Assembly (NCBI RefSeq): GCF_034931005.1
Contig: NZ_JAYGIN010000015.1
Span: forward strand, 62,001 to 126,000
Source: Arcicella sp034931005
Lineage (GTDB): Bacteria; Bacteroidota; Bacteroidia; Cytophagales; Spirosomataceae
Length of the DNA: 64,000 bases
Direction of reading: 5' to 3'
Shown here: piece after piece, positions 9,401 through 18,439 of the stretch
Layout of the letters: the number at the start of each line of letters is the position of its first letter
How positions within the stretch are numbered: position 1 is the first letter of the stretch
Translations under genes and position numbers: made by a program
The notes under the pieces: model-generated
Databases searched by the model: none
The model's input: only the letters and a program-made list of their open reading frames with translations
What the model was told of the DNA's origin: nothing

Positions 9401-9625
9401 AATGGCAGATTGTATTCGACTACTTTTATTTCTTTGAATCATTCGACCCATTTCTATACGAGCCTTTTCTAATTCATAGCGTGGTATCTGACCTGTCTGA
9501 GGGTCTTTAGTTATTAGTTTTTCCCAATTGGCTCTTCGCACTTGACCACTTTCTCTTTTTTGAGAAAATGTAAAGAAAGGCAAAATCAGAAAGACTGATA
9601 GAGTAATTTTTTTAAGCATGGTCAT
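6422..9625 (-). CDS. T9SS-exported VPS10/BNR beta-propeller protein with Ig-like domains
   Basis: 1067 residues with a signal peptide (MTMLKKITLSVFLILPFFTFS; the second Met at 9619 is an equally good start). Residues ~70-790 contain many sortilin/BNR-type blades with S-x-D-x-G-x-T-W signatures (KSTDAGTTWKRL, RSKDGGTTWEAL, SSDAGTTWAAI, SIDGGKTWISKD), so a large propeller. About 800-960 hold two Ig-like repeats rich in Cys and Thr. The C-terminus (VSPNPTSGLLNWVL ... GAYILKFKVGEKVITKKIIKN) is a Por-type sorting domain for type IX secretion. Probably a surface or secreted binding protein or glycan hydrolase; no catalytic residue is identifiable. Flanked by gene-poor DNA on the upstream side. Confidence 0.88.
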   Translation of the reverse strand: MTMLKKITLSVFLILPFFTFSQKRESGQVRRANWEKLITKDPQTGQIPRYELEKARIEMGRMIQRNKSSRIQSAIPNVKWTERGPNNVGGRTRALLWDPNDSTKRKVWAGGVAGGLWFNNNILDENSSWQKVNDLWDNISIGWIAADPSNAKIMYVGTGERGGSGSTDNTGGSGSGGAGIWKSTDAGTTWKRLNSTIPDYEKTSTAASWREIYKIIVNAKGDVFVLNYGGVFRSKDGGTTWEALSGENAPAIGEFEKASDMEIGSDGILYIAEGSGNYPVRIIKSTDANVTAFKNITPEGKFDNGRVEFALAISTKADQQVIYAVSAQSGIAKSNFFLKSSDAGTTWAAIKVPVYEDLNGGGEKPFMGDQGTYDLILGTHDTNPNALYAAGVNFSISTDGGETWLAKKGYGEYSDLMHPDHHAFMTRPGFPNETIFGNDGGVYYSPDWATSGKNYPDTKSRNKGYNVTQFFSVDINVSPDNGVVVAGTQDNGTKTISSAYGSIGSGKEIHGGDGGLVFIDKLDSNIVISHYTHVTPKLHKAGSVSGDLAEEMTPADGKRGGFINPADYDSPSHTLYENYTLASEEETKIIRYHIKGESQKYTFTSSILKFSGVKALTISFIKLGKTAGNLYIGTNDGEIYKATDIPKEGDATIALTKIMDKANTSEGNVSCLDFGTDENTMVVTKSNYNILSVFYSIDGGKTWISKDESQYGLPNIPIRYALINPKDTKQVLLATELGVWSTTDITATNPVWEPNNTTLANVRCDMLKYRASDETVALATHGRGIFTTKINQVSCSNAVVADANPTICNGTTVSLSATCASGSVKWFDATGAKELAKGSPFLTPALTANTAYKVRCDTTNCPVSFTDISVTVKPKVEAPVALGTNVKLGTSITLKATCAVGTPNWYSEQTGGVSLGSVTFATPELEANTSYYVACELGGKTNCVSSRTYQAVRVQITSSVVETPQAEMTNAKARLASENAEEIAEIVVNVSPNPTSGLLNWVLQSKETTDVNLFLFNALGKEQFSQSSPVLSQTHEGTIDMSKFLKGAYILKFKVGEKVITKKIIKN

Positions 9626-10332
9626 TTATATATATAGTTTAAGTAATTCTACATTGGCACGTTAAAAATAAGATGAGAACTTAGGTATTGACCCTCCCGT
9701 AACGACAATGATAAGTACCAACGATAGATGACAAATAGTTTACAAACTGATAAACTATTCACTCATGCCCTCTAAATTGAGTACACCAAATACATGAATA
9801 TTAAAATATGTAGGATTGTATATGAAACATTTTGTTTCAATGAAGCTGTTTGAACTTTGATTATTTTAAAGAGTTAGGTATTAATGTTTTATGTACAGTC
9901 AATTATAAAAATTTGATGATAATTGTATCTCTTGATTTGGACATAAGACGAAGTCCAGAGACTTGAAATGAAGCTCTATGGTATCTATATTTAAGCATTA
10001 GGATTGATTAGGATTTTTCATCTAAGAATGTTTAAACGGGGATGTCTAAACAGATTCTCAATTATTTCTTAAAACTACGCCGATTTTGTGTATAAAAAAA
10101 CACCTTCTAACAAGTATTTTTTTATACACAAAATTAATGTATGGCTATCAATCAAAAGCAGTAAAAATAGCTTAGAATTATTATTGAGGAAGGATTAAAA
10201 CTTTTAATTTAAGATGTTTATGTTTTTTTTAAATAACTAATTTTGCCAAGTACAAATCTGCCCTGTGCGAGAATTTGACTGAAATAGCCGCCACTAAATC
10301 AGCAATTCTGAAGGCACAAGACAGAGAATTAC
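9626..10332. other. 707-bp gene-free stretch
   Basis: No frame with protein-like composition is visible. It presumably contains the upstream region of the T9SS protein gene (reading left) and the downstream region of the LytTR gene. The only structure is the inverted repeat at 10083-10144. The DNA is AT-rich with scattered stops in every frame; it may be a decayed gene or insertion, but I see no recognisable residue of one. Confidence 0.6.
10083..10144. repeat. Perfect 18-bp inverted repeat
   Basis: ATTTTGTGTATAAAAAAA at 10083-10100 is the exact reverse complement of 10127-10144, with a 26-base spacer. Each arm ends in a 7-base A or T tract facing the loop, unlike an intrinsic terminator in which the T run is outside. 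It may be a remnant of a small inverted-repeat element or a protein binding site. Confidence 0.7.
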
Positions 10333-10674
10333 CTATATCAAAATCTTTTTCAAGATATGCTTTTTTCTTCTTGAAATATTTGCTTTTTGTCCATTGGACA
10401 TCATCACGCTTTCTTCAGTTGGATTGTATTCTTTGACATAACTGGGGTTTATCATAAACGCTCGGTGAACACGCAAAAAACCGAAATTCTCCAGATGATT
10501 GACAAAAAATTTCATGGTGTGTGCTACTACTCTTTCTTGCCCACCATTCAAGTAAAAAGTAGTATAATTCACATCACCTTTAATTAATACTACATTATTA
10601 ACCAAAACCTTTGCTGATGTTTTCTGATTGAGAATTAAGAGTGCAGTATTCCCTTTTTGTTTATATGTTTTCAT
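10333..10674 (-). CDS. Stand-alone LytTR DNA-binding protein
   Basis: 113 residues, essentially one LytTR domain and no receiver domain. Family features are clear: IKGDVNYTTFYLNGGQE in the first half, then the signature FLRVHRAFMINPSYVKEYN and a basic C-terminus (SRRKKHILKKILI). Such proteins bind direct repeats in promoters. The gene is divergent from a histidine kinase at 10930, with 255 bp between them, so the two may form a pathway even though the kinase class (HisKA_3) normally pairs with NarL-type regulators. Without a receiver it must be controlled by binding, level or another domain protein. Confidence 0.85.
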   Translation of the reverse strand: MKTYKQKGNTALLILNQKTSAKVLVNNVVLIKGDVNYTTFYLNGGQERVVAHTMKFFVNHLENFGFLRVHRAFMINPSYVKEYNPTEESVMMSNGQKANISRRKKHILKKILI

Positions 10675-10929
10675 AAAATAGTGTGTTAATGATTTTACTA
10701 AATCTTACCTTAATGATTTTATCCTTAAAATATCATTTTTGCATGGTCACGAAATTCTACTTTCTTTGTATTTGAAGTAGATATTTTTATGATTTGCTCC
10801 AATAATTACATTCAAAATTAGATTGAATTATTTTCTTAGGATGCAAGGGCTAACCCCTGTATTTCAAAAAGACAATGATAAAGAAGAAGAGTTTATATAA
10901 TTTTGATTTATCAAATAACACTCCAACTC

Positions 10930-12921
10930 ATGCACTATTATAAACGCCAAAATATTTCTCTTTACCTTTTATTTTTCATAATTGGCTTATCAGCTTGTAA
11001 TACTCCAAAGACTGACGTTAGCATTTTTCCTGAAGCTCCCGAAGAAAAACTCGACCAATATTGTAGTTATTTTAAAAACACACAAAATGCCTCTAATAAT
11101 GCTTATATGCCCTTTTTCTACAAACGTTTCAATAAATTGGTACATGAAAACAAAATAGATTCTGCGGCACAAATTCTGACTATTACGGGAGATTGTTTGC
11201 GTAAAATTTATATATTGGATAGTTCTTTTATAAAAACAAACCTCCACTTTTTGGGAAAGTTCGGCAAAAAACTAAGTTCAAAATACTATTCTAACCTTTA
11301 CTCAAATGTTGGATTGTATTACTCTGACATCGGGAAATTTGACATGGGAACTTATTACCTTAATAAAAGTATGGTTCCAGCCAACGACAAATCGACATAT
11401 CAAAACAACGCCTATTCTGCTTATTCCCTAATTTTTTGCCATTTGAATAATGGTCGATTAGCACAGTCGCTATCAAATGGATTTAAAGCACTTAAAATGT
11501 ATGAAAACTTAAAAGATACTGCTTATTTAGGAGCTACATATTCGGGAATTGCTTGTATTTACCGATTTCAAGATGATTATACAGAAGCCCTCAATTACGA
11601 AAATCAAGGCTTTGAATTGATAAAAAAAACGAGTGATTCTGACAAAATATTAGTCGTTTCACTCAATAAGATTACATTGTACAATGACATGAATAACCCA
11701 AATTTGGGTGTTTTTATTGATTCTACGAGAAGATTTGCACAGGCTTGGAGCAAGAAAACAGATTTGCAACTATTCGGAATTGAAAGTTGGTATGCCTTCA
11801 AACTTGTTTTTGAAAATAAATTGGAGGAAGCAAAAGTCATTTTAGATAAATTGAAACCTTTAGTTAATAGCGTAGATGAAGTGAGTCGGGATTATTATTT
11901 CAATGCTTTTTCGGAATATGAAATAAAAATGGGGCAAGGTTCTAAAATTATAGATTATTACCACAAAAAAATTCCAGAATTAAAGGAGAATGAAGACTAT
12001 TTAAGACTTTCACTTTACAACCACATTCTACACGATGATGCGTTTTTGAAAAAGGACTATAAAAATGCACTATATTATCAGAGGCAATTCCAAATAGCTA
12101 CCGATAGTTTGAATAATAAAGTTTTAAGAATAAAAGTCAAGGAATTTGACAAAAAGTACAAAACAGCTCAAAAAGAACAGCAAATTCATTTGCAGGAAGC
12201 GGAAATTTCTAAGAAAAACTCATTAATCGGCTTGTTGGTATCGTCAATAATCGGCTTGTTTTTACTCATTACCACGTATTATCTATGGCATAAACAAAAA
12301 AATCTAACCCAAGAAAAAAACAATAGCATGAACTTCACGAAACAACTCTTGGAGAATACCGAAACGGAACGCAAACGAATTGCCAGCGATTTACACGATA
12401 GTATTAGTCATGAATTGCTCAATCTAAAATCAGGGCTATCACAAGATATTGCCATTGTCAGTAATAAAATTGATGGAATTATCAATGACATTCGTGGAAT
12501 AAGCCGTAACCTCCACCCTGTTATGTTTGACAAAATTGGCTTAGAACCCAACATTGAGGCTTTGATAGAGAGAATCCAATATCAGAATGATTTTATGGTA
12601 AATCTCGATATTGATTATAGCGGTTCTTTAACTTCTTCAGATGAATTGCAGATTTATAGAATCATTCAGGAAGCACTTACCAACGTTATAAAATACGCCA
12701 ATGCTTATGCCGCAAAAATTACTATCAATGATGGAAATGATAAGGTTTTTATAGAAATCAGAGATAATGGAAAGGGATTTGACGTAAAAAATACCATCAA
12801 CAGCGGAAAAGCATTTGGACTACATAATATTATTGAAAGAAGCAGAGTAATTGGCGGACAAGCAAATATTCAATCTTCCGAAGAAGGAACTATAATCACG
12901 ATTAGTATTGCTAAAAAGTAG
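10930..12921 (+). CDS. TPR-sensor histidine kinase, HisKA_3 type
   Basis: 663 residues from the ATG at 10930 (a start at 10903 adds nine residues ahead of the signal peptide). MHYYKRQNISLYLLFFIIGLSAC has a lipobox-like end, so the sensor is probably anchored outside the cytoplasm. Residues ~60-410 are TPR-like helices. A membrane segment (SLIGLLVSSIIGLFLLITTYYLW) is followed by the dimerisation/phosphoacceptor motif ERKRIASDLHDSISHEL, whose His follows DL, and by a HATPase_c domain with ALTNVIKYANA (N box), DNGKGFD (G1) and AFGLHNI (G2). No NarL-type partner is nearby; the LytTR gene is divergent. Good confidence for class, none for ligand. Confidence 0.9.
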   Translation: MHYYKRQNISLYLLFFIIGLSACNTPKTDVSIFPEAPEEKLDQYCSYFKNTQNASNNAYMPFFYKRFNKLVHENKIDSAAQILTITGDCLRKIYILDSSFIKTNLHFLGKFGKKLSSKYYSNLYSNVGLYYSDIGKFDMGTYYLNKSMVPANDKSTYQNNAYSAYSLIFCHLNNGRLAQSLSNGFKALKMYENLKDTAYLGATYSGIACIYRFQDDYTEALNYENQGFELIKKTSDSDKILVVSLNKITLYNDMNNPNLGVFIDSTRRFAQAWSKKTDLQLFGIESWYAFKLVFENKLEEAKVILDKLKPLVNSVDEVSRDYYFNAFSEYEIKMGQGSKIIDYYHKKIPELKENEDYLRLSLYNHILHDDAFLKKDYKNALYYQRQFQIATDSLNNKVLRIKVKEFDKKYKTAQKEQQIHLQEAEISKKNSLIGLLVSSIIGLFLLITTYYLWHKQKNLTQEKNNSMNFTKQLLENTETERKRIASDLHDSISHELLNLKSGLSQDIAIVSNKIDGIINDIRGISRNLHPVMFDKIGLEPNIEALIERIQYQNDFMVNLDIDYSGSLTSSDELQIYRIIQEALTNVIKYANAYAAKITINDGNDKVFIEIRDNGKGFDVKNTINSGKAFGLHNIIERSRVIGGQANIQSSEEGTIITISIAKK

Positions 12922-13048
12922 ATTATTAGTCAGAATGATGATTTTTATGGTTAGAGATTATTGATTGTAAAACCTTAAAATTTCGAAATCATAAAAACCA
13001 TCGTTAAAACAATTGAGCGTTAAAATATACTTTTCAAGAAGCTATTTA

Positions 13049-13095
13049 AACTTCCCGAAACAATCTCCATTGCGGGTGATAACTTTCGGGAAGTT
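13049..13095. terminator. Hairpin upstream of the 170-residue protein's 3' end
   Basis: AACTTCCCGAAA (13049-13060) pairs with TTTCGGGAAGTT (13084-13095) around a 23-base loop. It lies between the convergent kinase and 170-residue genes and probably terminates both. The stem is nearly identical to that at 5483-5527. Confidence 0.65.
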
Positions 13096-13108
13096 CCCAA
13101 TCAAAGTT

Positions 13109-13621
13109 TTATACTGCTACTGAATTTACCAATACTGAAACTTTGTCAGTTTTCACGAAATCCTTGTTTTCAAGAAAATCAAGGTTCAATTTAATGTGCG
13201 GGATTAATTGTTCTTCCAACATATCCGCCCAAGTGTTCATATACAAAACCACGTCTTCACGCACGTTATGACGCATTTTATCTCTTCTCTCCAAAGGAAT
13301 CCGTTGCAGAATTTTCTTATCAGAAAGCCATTCTAAATCCTGCAAATCGGTTACATTCAAGCCATGATTTAGCAAATCAACAATTAATAAATCTATGTTT
13401 AAGCCACTGCTTGGGCAAAACTGTTCTACTTGCTCACGCCAATCGCCACGACCTTCCATCGCAAATTGATGAATTTCTGCTTTTGTGAGTTTCGTTAATT
13501 CCTGAGCCAAGTTTCCACAATTGCAACTACCCATGTGTCCCCATTGGTAATTTCCACCTTCTGCCAATTTTTGAGCCGTTATTCTGAGGGCATCAATCAA
13601 TTTCAAATTTGCGTGAGCCAT
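13109..13621 (-). CDS. Conserved-looking cytoplasmic protein of unknown function
   Basis: 170 residues, no signal peptide or membrane segment. A small Cys cluster GSCNCGNLAQ sits near residues 31-40 and another Cys in QFCPSSGLN; together with HMG and the acidic C-terminal half this could bind a metal, but no family motif is certain. Codon use and the clean start MAHANLKLIDALRITAQKL support a real gene. It stands alone between convergent and divergent neighbours, so context gives no clue. Confidence 0.65.
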   Translation of the reverse strand: MAHANLKLIDALRITAQKLAEGGNYQWGHMGSCNCGNLAQELTKLTKAEIHQFAMEGRGDWREQVEQFCPSSGLNIDLLIVDLLNHGLNVTDLQDLEWLSDKKILQRIPLERRDKMRHNVREDVVLYMNTWADMLEEQLIPHIKLNLDFLENKDFVKTDKVSVLVNSVAV

Positions 13622-13673
13622 GTTTTGATTATTTGTGAGTTGTGATTGAGTGAATTGTGATTATAAAACCTTA

Positions 13674-13700
13674 TACCCGGAGCCGGAGTCGAACCAGTAT
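13674..13700 (-). pseudogene. tRNA 3'-end-like fragment
   Basis: Read on the minus strand the segment contains GGTTCGACTCC, a T-loop with flanking stem bases, followed by GGCTCCGGGTA, which looks like a T-stem 3' strand and acceptor strand. No D-arm, anticodon arm or 5' acceptor strand lies upstream, so it is at most the last ~27 bases of a tRNA. Such pieces are left by integration or excision at tRNA genes. It could also be coincidence. Confidence 0.3.
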
Positions 13701-13841
13701 ACAAGTTATGCTTAAAAAATCCCAATTTTAATATATAAAACCGTAACGAGACGTAAAAGATTTTTGTTTTTGGAATGAGGATAAATTTGTAATTTCGATT
13801 AGATTAAATTTACAAAATCATTACCAATTAACCTGCTCGCT

Positions 13842-15287
13842 ATGAAAAAAAAACTCTATCTACTTCTATTTTTTCTTTTCCAACAACAAACTATTTCAGC
13901 ACAAAAACTTAGCGTTGAGCAAATTAATCAGGATTTCGACTTTCTTCAACGTATTCTTGAAGAAGCCCACCCAAGCCTTTATTGGTACACGCCCAAAACG
14001 GAAATGGATAGTGCTTTTAAGGCTACAAAATTGCTACTTAATCGCCCGCTGAATGAGCGAGAATTATACAATATTTTCTCTCCATTAATTGCAAAAATTC
14101 ATTGTGGACATACCTATTTGAATTATTCTCAAGCATTTGAAATTGCTCAACAACCTATTTGGCTACCGATGCAATTGAAATATATCAACGATAAATTATT
14201 GATTGTAAATCTTAGCAAAAGCTGTTCTGATTCTACGCTCACAAAAGGCACAGAAATTATAGCTATTGATAGTATTCCTGTAGCTAAAATGGTAGAAATG
14301 GTCAGAATGAATCTTTTCGCTGATGGCTTTAACCAAACATTTAAAGACTATTTCATTGGGCTTTATCGCTTTGAAGAAGCCTTGATGTATCATTTTGGCA
14401 AAAAAGAACCTTATCGTTTTACGGTAAAAGATACGTTTGAAAATATTCGAGAAAGCGTTGTTTTTACCAAGAAAAGAGCATCGCCAGAACCTATAAAACC
14501 CGAAAAAAAACTCACAAAAGATGAAGAGAAAATTGCCAAAGCAAAAGATTTGGGAAGTATGCGAAATTACGAAATCTTGAAAAAGGAAAATGCTTTGTTA
14601 ATGACCTGCAATGGCTTTGGTTATGAAGATTACAAGGTTTTCAATCGGAAAGTTTTTACTAAAATTAAGCAGAAAAAAATCAAAAACTTAATCATTGATT
14701 TACGGAATAATTCGGGCGGAGATGTTGGAATATCCGACGATATTTTGAAATATATTCTCAAAAAACCTATCCCAAATTTTCTAACTTGCGATGCTCCCGT
14801 TGGCAAACTTTCTTTCACAAAAGATATTGAACCTGCTCCAAAAGACCATCTTTTTAATCCGAAACAATTAAAACAACTCAAAAATGGTAAGTATCGACGA
14901 GTTGTGGACGGTATCTCATTATTAACTCCTTATAAAAACTTGCACTTTTCGGGGAATATTTACGTACTCACAAGTGGCTTAACTTTCTCGGCGGGTGCAA
15001 TTTTAGCAAGCTTGTTAAAAGCACATAGCAATGCCATTTTCATCGGACAAGAAACGGGGGGTGGCGAAGCAGGTTGTAGCGGAGGCTTAATCTCGAAGGT
15101 GATTTTACCACAGAGTAACATGAAACTCAAATTTCCACATTTTCACCTTGAAGTAAATACAAAAGCAACCAATATTGGACGTGGTGTAATGCCAAATTTC
15201 CCCATTAATTATACTCCTAAGGACATCGCCCAAAACAGAGATTTGGAACTTGAAACGGTTTCTACCCTGATAACGAACCATAAATGA
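13842..15287 (+). CDS. Secreted S41-family (tail-specific protease-like) peptidase
   Basis: 481 residues with a signal peptide (MKKKLYLLLFFLFQQQTISAQ). The peptidase core is in the C-terminal half: NLIIDLRNNSGGDVGIS around residue 285, VLTSGLTFSAGAILASLL with the expected nucleophile Ser near residue 385, then IFIGQETGGGEAG. The usual CtpA GK lysine after the second motif is absent, so it is closer to the non-CtpA S41 branch common in Bacteroidota. An acidic/basic low-complexity linker (KPEKKLTKDEEKIAKAKD) splits the N-terminal part. Probably periplasmic. It precedes the M1 peptidase gene on the same strand, 132 bp away. Confidence 0.87.
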   Translation: MKKKLYLLLFFLFQQQTISAQKLSVEQINQDFDFLQRILEEAHPSLYWYTPKTEMDSAFKATKLLLNRPLNERELYNIFSPLIAKIHCGHTYLNYSQAFEIAQQPIWLPMQLKYINDKLLIVNLSKSCSDSTLTKGTEIIAIDSIPVAKMVEMVRMNLFADGFNQTFKDYFIGLYRFEEALMYHFGKKEPYRFTVKDTFENIRESVVFTKKRASPEPIKPEKKLTKDEEKIAKAKDLGSMRNYEILKKENALLMTCNGFGYEDYKVFNRKVFTKIKQKKIKNLIIDLRNNSGGDVGISDDILKYILKKPIPNFLTCDAPVGKLSFTKDIEPAPKDHLFNPKQLKQLKNGKYRRVVDGISLLTPYKNLHFSGNIYVLTSGLTFSAGAILASLLKAHSNAIFIGQETGGGEAGCSGGLISKVILPQSNMKLKFPHFHLEVNTKATNIGRGVMPNFPINYTPKDIAQNRDLELETVSTLITNHK

Positions 15288-15419
15288 TTGGTATGACTTA
15301 TTTTTTTCATTAAATTCGTATTATTAAGATTTCGATGAATGCTGAGTGGGATGTTATTCACAATTTAAAACTCACTATTCGCTCATTAAACTACTATTTC
15401 ACTTCAACCTAAAAACCCA

Positions 15420-17765
15420 ATGCGAAACACACTCAAACTACTTTTTGGTGTACTCATTGCTCAAAGCACACCGCTTTTGGCACAACAAACTCCCACAAAT
15501 CCTTACAACGGAAATAAGCGTTTCGAGCAATTAGAAACCGTTTTACCAACCCCAAACACTTACCGCACGGCTTCGGGTAGTCCTGGAAAAGAATATTGGC
15601 AACAACGGGCTGATTATGACATTAAAGCCGAATTAGACGATGTTGAACGTAAAATCACAGGTTCGGAAACTATTACGTATTTCAATAATTCTCCCGATGA
15701 ATTACAGTATTTGTGGTTGCAATTAGACCAAAATCTTTTCCAAAAAGATGCTATCGGTAACAATACCAAAACGGGCGGTATCAACGGACAAGCAAGTTTT
15801 GCTCAGTTCAAAGATTTGTCTGACCCCAAAAAATACGGTTACAATATTCTTTCGGTAAAAGATGCAAAAGGCTCTCCATTGAAACATACCATCAATAATA
15901 CCATGATGCGTATTGATTTACCAACGCCTTTAAAGTCAGGCACAAGTATTTCATTTTCAATTGATTGGAATTATTTAATCACAGAATATTACGGACGTTC
16001 TGGTTACGAATATTTTGCGAAAGACGGTAATGTCAATTATTTCATTGCTCACTGGTTTCCAAGAATGGCGGTTTATAATGACGTGTACGGATGGCAACAC
16101 AAACAGTTTTTGGGACAAGGCGAATTTACCTTGACTTTCGGAAACTATAAAGTGGCTTTGACCGTACCAAACGACCACGTGGTTGGTGCTTCGGGAGAAT
16201 TACAAAACCCAAATTCGGTACTTTCTGCTGAACAATTGAAACGTTGGGAAAAAGCAAAAACTGCCACTCGTCCAGTTTTGTTAGTATCGCAAGAAGAAGC
16301 TGAAAAAGCCGAAAAAGGAAAGCCAACGGGCAAAAAAACTTGGATTTACAAAGCTGACAACGTGCGTGATTTTGCTTTTGCGAGTTCTCGTAAATTCATC
16401 TGGGATGCCATGCAAGTGGACGTAGAAGGCAAAAAAGTTTGGGCAATGTCTTTGTATCCAAAAGAAGGAAATCCACTTTGGGGACAATACTCAACGATGG
16501 TAGTCGCTCATACTTTACGCTCGTATTCAAAACATACAGTGGCGTATCCATATCCAGTGGCTTACTCGTGTCACTCAGTTGCGGGTGGCGGTATGGAATA
16601 CCCGATGATTTCGTTTAACGGTGGTCGCCCAGAAGCAGATGGAACGTATTCGGAAGCAGTAAAAGCAGGTATGATTGGCGTAATTATTCACGAAGTTGGA
16701 CACAATTTCTTCCCGATGATTATCAACTCTGACGAAAGACAGTGGTCATGGATGGACGAAGGTTTAAATACTTTCTGCCAATATTTAGCGGAACAAGAAT
16801 GGGATAGAAACTTTCCGTCTCGTCGTGGTGAAGCCCAATATATTGTACCTTACATGAAAACCGACCCAACGCAGCAAGTACCCATTATGACCAATTCAGA
16901 AAATATCATGGCTTTTGGTCCAAATGCTTACGCAAAACCCGCAACGGCTTTAAATATCTTGCGTGAAACCGTCATGGGACGAGAATTATTCGATGCAGCT
17001 TTCAAAGAATACGCTCGTCGTTGGGCATTCAAACAACCATACCCTGCTGATTTCTTCCGTACAATGGAAGATGCTTCGGGCGTAGATTTGGATTGGTTCT
17101 GGAAAGGTTGGTTCTACGGAGTTGAGCCTGTAAATCAGTCACTTGAAACGGTAGAATGGTACGGAATTGACAACCTTTCACCTGAAAAGAAAAATGAAAA
17201 AGCGAAAGCCGAAACAGAAGCTAAACGTCAGACAATCAGCAATATCCGTAATAAAAAAGATATTCAAAAAACGGTTGTAGAAGAAAATCCAGACATGAGA
17301 GATTTCTACAATACTTACGACCGTTTTGCTACTTCAGAGGCTGATAAAAAGCGTTTCGACCAAACGATGGCGAATTTGAATGAAGAGGAAAAGAAATTGG
17401 TAGATTCAAATAAGAATTTTTATGTATTGAACGTAAAAAACAAAGGTGGTTTACCAATGCCAGTTATCGTACAAGCGAACTACGAAGACGGAACAAACGA
17501 AGTGTTCAGATTCCCTGCGGAGATTTGGCGTTTGAACGACAAAGAAATCAAGAAAGTAATTCCAACGGATAAAAAAGTAGCTAAATGGACACTTGACCCA
17601 TTTATGGAAATTGCGGATATTGAGGCTGAAGATAACACTTTCCCACGTGAGCCAGAGCAACCATCACGTTTCCAAGTTTTCAAAGGACAACGTCCATCAC
17701 AACCAAACCCGATGCAAGAAGCACAGAAAAAATCAGGTTCGGCAGTGCAAGGAGCTAAGAATTAA
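15420..17765 (+). CDS. Secreted M1-family zinc metallopeptidase
   Basis: 781 residues; signal peptide MRNTLKLLFGVLIAQSTPLLAQ. The N-terminal saddle domain (DVERKITGSETITYFNNSPDELQ) is typical of M1 aminopeptidases. The zinc site is HEVGH at residues 424-428 with the third ligand Glu at 447 (HExxH-x18-E), and the exopeptidase motif region reads AGGGMEYPMISF about 35 residues earlier. The C-terminal 150 residues are highly charged, ending in a Gln/Pro/Ser-rich tail. Bacteroidota have several such large M1 proteins in the periplasm; substrate unknown. A hairpin terminator follows the stop at once. Confidence 0.92.
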   Translation: MRNTLKLLFGVLIAQSTPLLAQQTPTNPYNGNKRFEQLETVLPTPNTYRTASGSPGKEYWQQRADYDIKAELDDVERKITGSETITYFNNSPDELQYLWLQLDQNLFQKDAIGNNTKTGGINGQASFAQFKDLSDPKKYGYNILSVKDAKGSPLKHTINNTMMRIDLPTPLKSGTSISFSIDWNYLITEYYGRSGYEYFAKDGNVNYFIAHWFPRMAVYNDVYGWQHKQFLGQGEFTLTFGNYKVALTVPNDHVVGASGELQNPNSVLSAEQLKRWEKAKTATRPVLLVSQEEAEKAEKGKPTGKKTWIYKADNVRDFAFASSRKFIWDAMQVDVEGKKVWAMSLYPKEGNPLWGQYSTMVVAHTLRSYSKHTVAYPYPVAYSCHSVAGGGMEYPMISFNGGRPEADGTYSEAVKAGMIGVIIHEVGHNFFPMIINSDERQWSWMDEGLNTFCQYLAEQEWDRNFPSRRGEAQYIVPYMKTDPTQQVPIMTNSENIMAFGPNAYAKPATALNILRETVMGRELFDAAFKEYARRWAFKQPYPADFFRTMEDASGVDLDWFWKGWFYGVEPVNQSLETVEWYGIDNLSPEKKNEKAKAETEAKRQTISNIRNKKDIQKTVVEENPDMRDFYNTYDRFATSEADKKRFDQTMANLNEEEKKLVDSNKNFYVLNVKNKGGLPMPVIVQANYEDGTNEVFRFPAEIWRLNDKEIKKVIPTDKKVAKWTLDPFMEIADIEAEDNTFPREPEQPSRFQVFKGQRPSQPNPMQEAQKKSGSAVQGAKN

Positions 17766-17776
17766 TACCTTATATT

Positions 17777-17809
17777 AACATCCCGAAAGTTTAAAACTTT
17801 CGGGATGTT
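17777..17809 (+). terminator. Intrinsic terminator after the M1 peptidase gene
   Basis: AACATCCCGAAAGTTT and AAACTTTCGGGATGTT form a near-perfect stem ending in a short T run, 12 bases after the stop codon. Confidence 0.8.
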
Positions 17810-17834
17810 TACACCTTAAATTAAAAATAAGAAT

Positions 17835-18317
17835 ATGGATGATTTTTATAAGAATAACCCCCAATGGTTACAGCAGAATATCATAGATGATACTTTTTTA
17901 TGGGAAAAATCATTTACTACAACCTTTGATGAATTTCTCAATTATGTTACTTTTCACGATTCGTTTTGGATTGGTTCTTTTATCAATCAAGATATGGAAT
18001 ATGTTTGTATTATTCGATTAGACGCTTTTTGGAATCAGAAATATTCTCAATCTGAAAAATATGATAATGAATGGCACTTTTGTTTAGTTAAGATTAAAAA
18101 TATTATTTCTTTCAGAATAAAAAAACTTGACAACGATCAAACCAATACCATTGGAAATTGTACAACAGAAATTATTGACAGTACTTCTATTACTCAATTT
18201 GATGATGTTTATGGTGGTCACATAGAATTTACACATAAACCACAGATTAAAGTTTTACTCATTACTGAACAGGGGGAATATTTGAATCCAAATCCCATTA
18301 TTTGTAATGAGAAGTAA
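17835..18317 (+). CDS. Small cytoplasmic protein of unknown function, possibly immunity-like
   Basis: 160 residues, acidic, no signal peptide. A segment FLNYVTFHDSFWIGSFINQD near residues 35-54 resembles the HDS-x-I/W signature in several small immunity-type families (Imm50-like), followed by alternating beta strands. That is a weak resemblance from memory, not a firm assignment. No toxin gene is adjacent. Base composition is a little more AT-rich than its neighbours. The start MDDFYKNNPQWLQQ is preceded by an A-rich leader. Confidence 0.6.
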   Translation: MDDFYKNNPQWLQQNIIDDTFLWEKSFTTTFDEFLNYVTFHDSFWIGSFINQDMEYVCIIRLDAFWNQKYSQSEKYDNEWHFCLVKIKNIISFRIKKLDNDQTNTIGNCTTEIIDSTSITQFDDVYGGHIEFTHKPQIKVLLITEQGEYLNPNPIICNEK

Positions 18318-18439
18318 TTTCTCCATCAATCGCTCGCATCTTGTCCACAATGGAATTGGAGTGATAAGCATTCACAGGCTTCCAGCCTATTCCATTTCCA
18401 ACTTATAAACCAAAATCATTCATCCTAAAACCCAAAACC

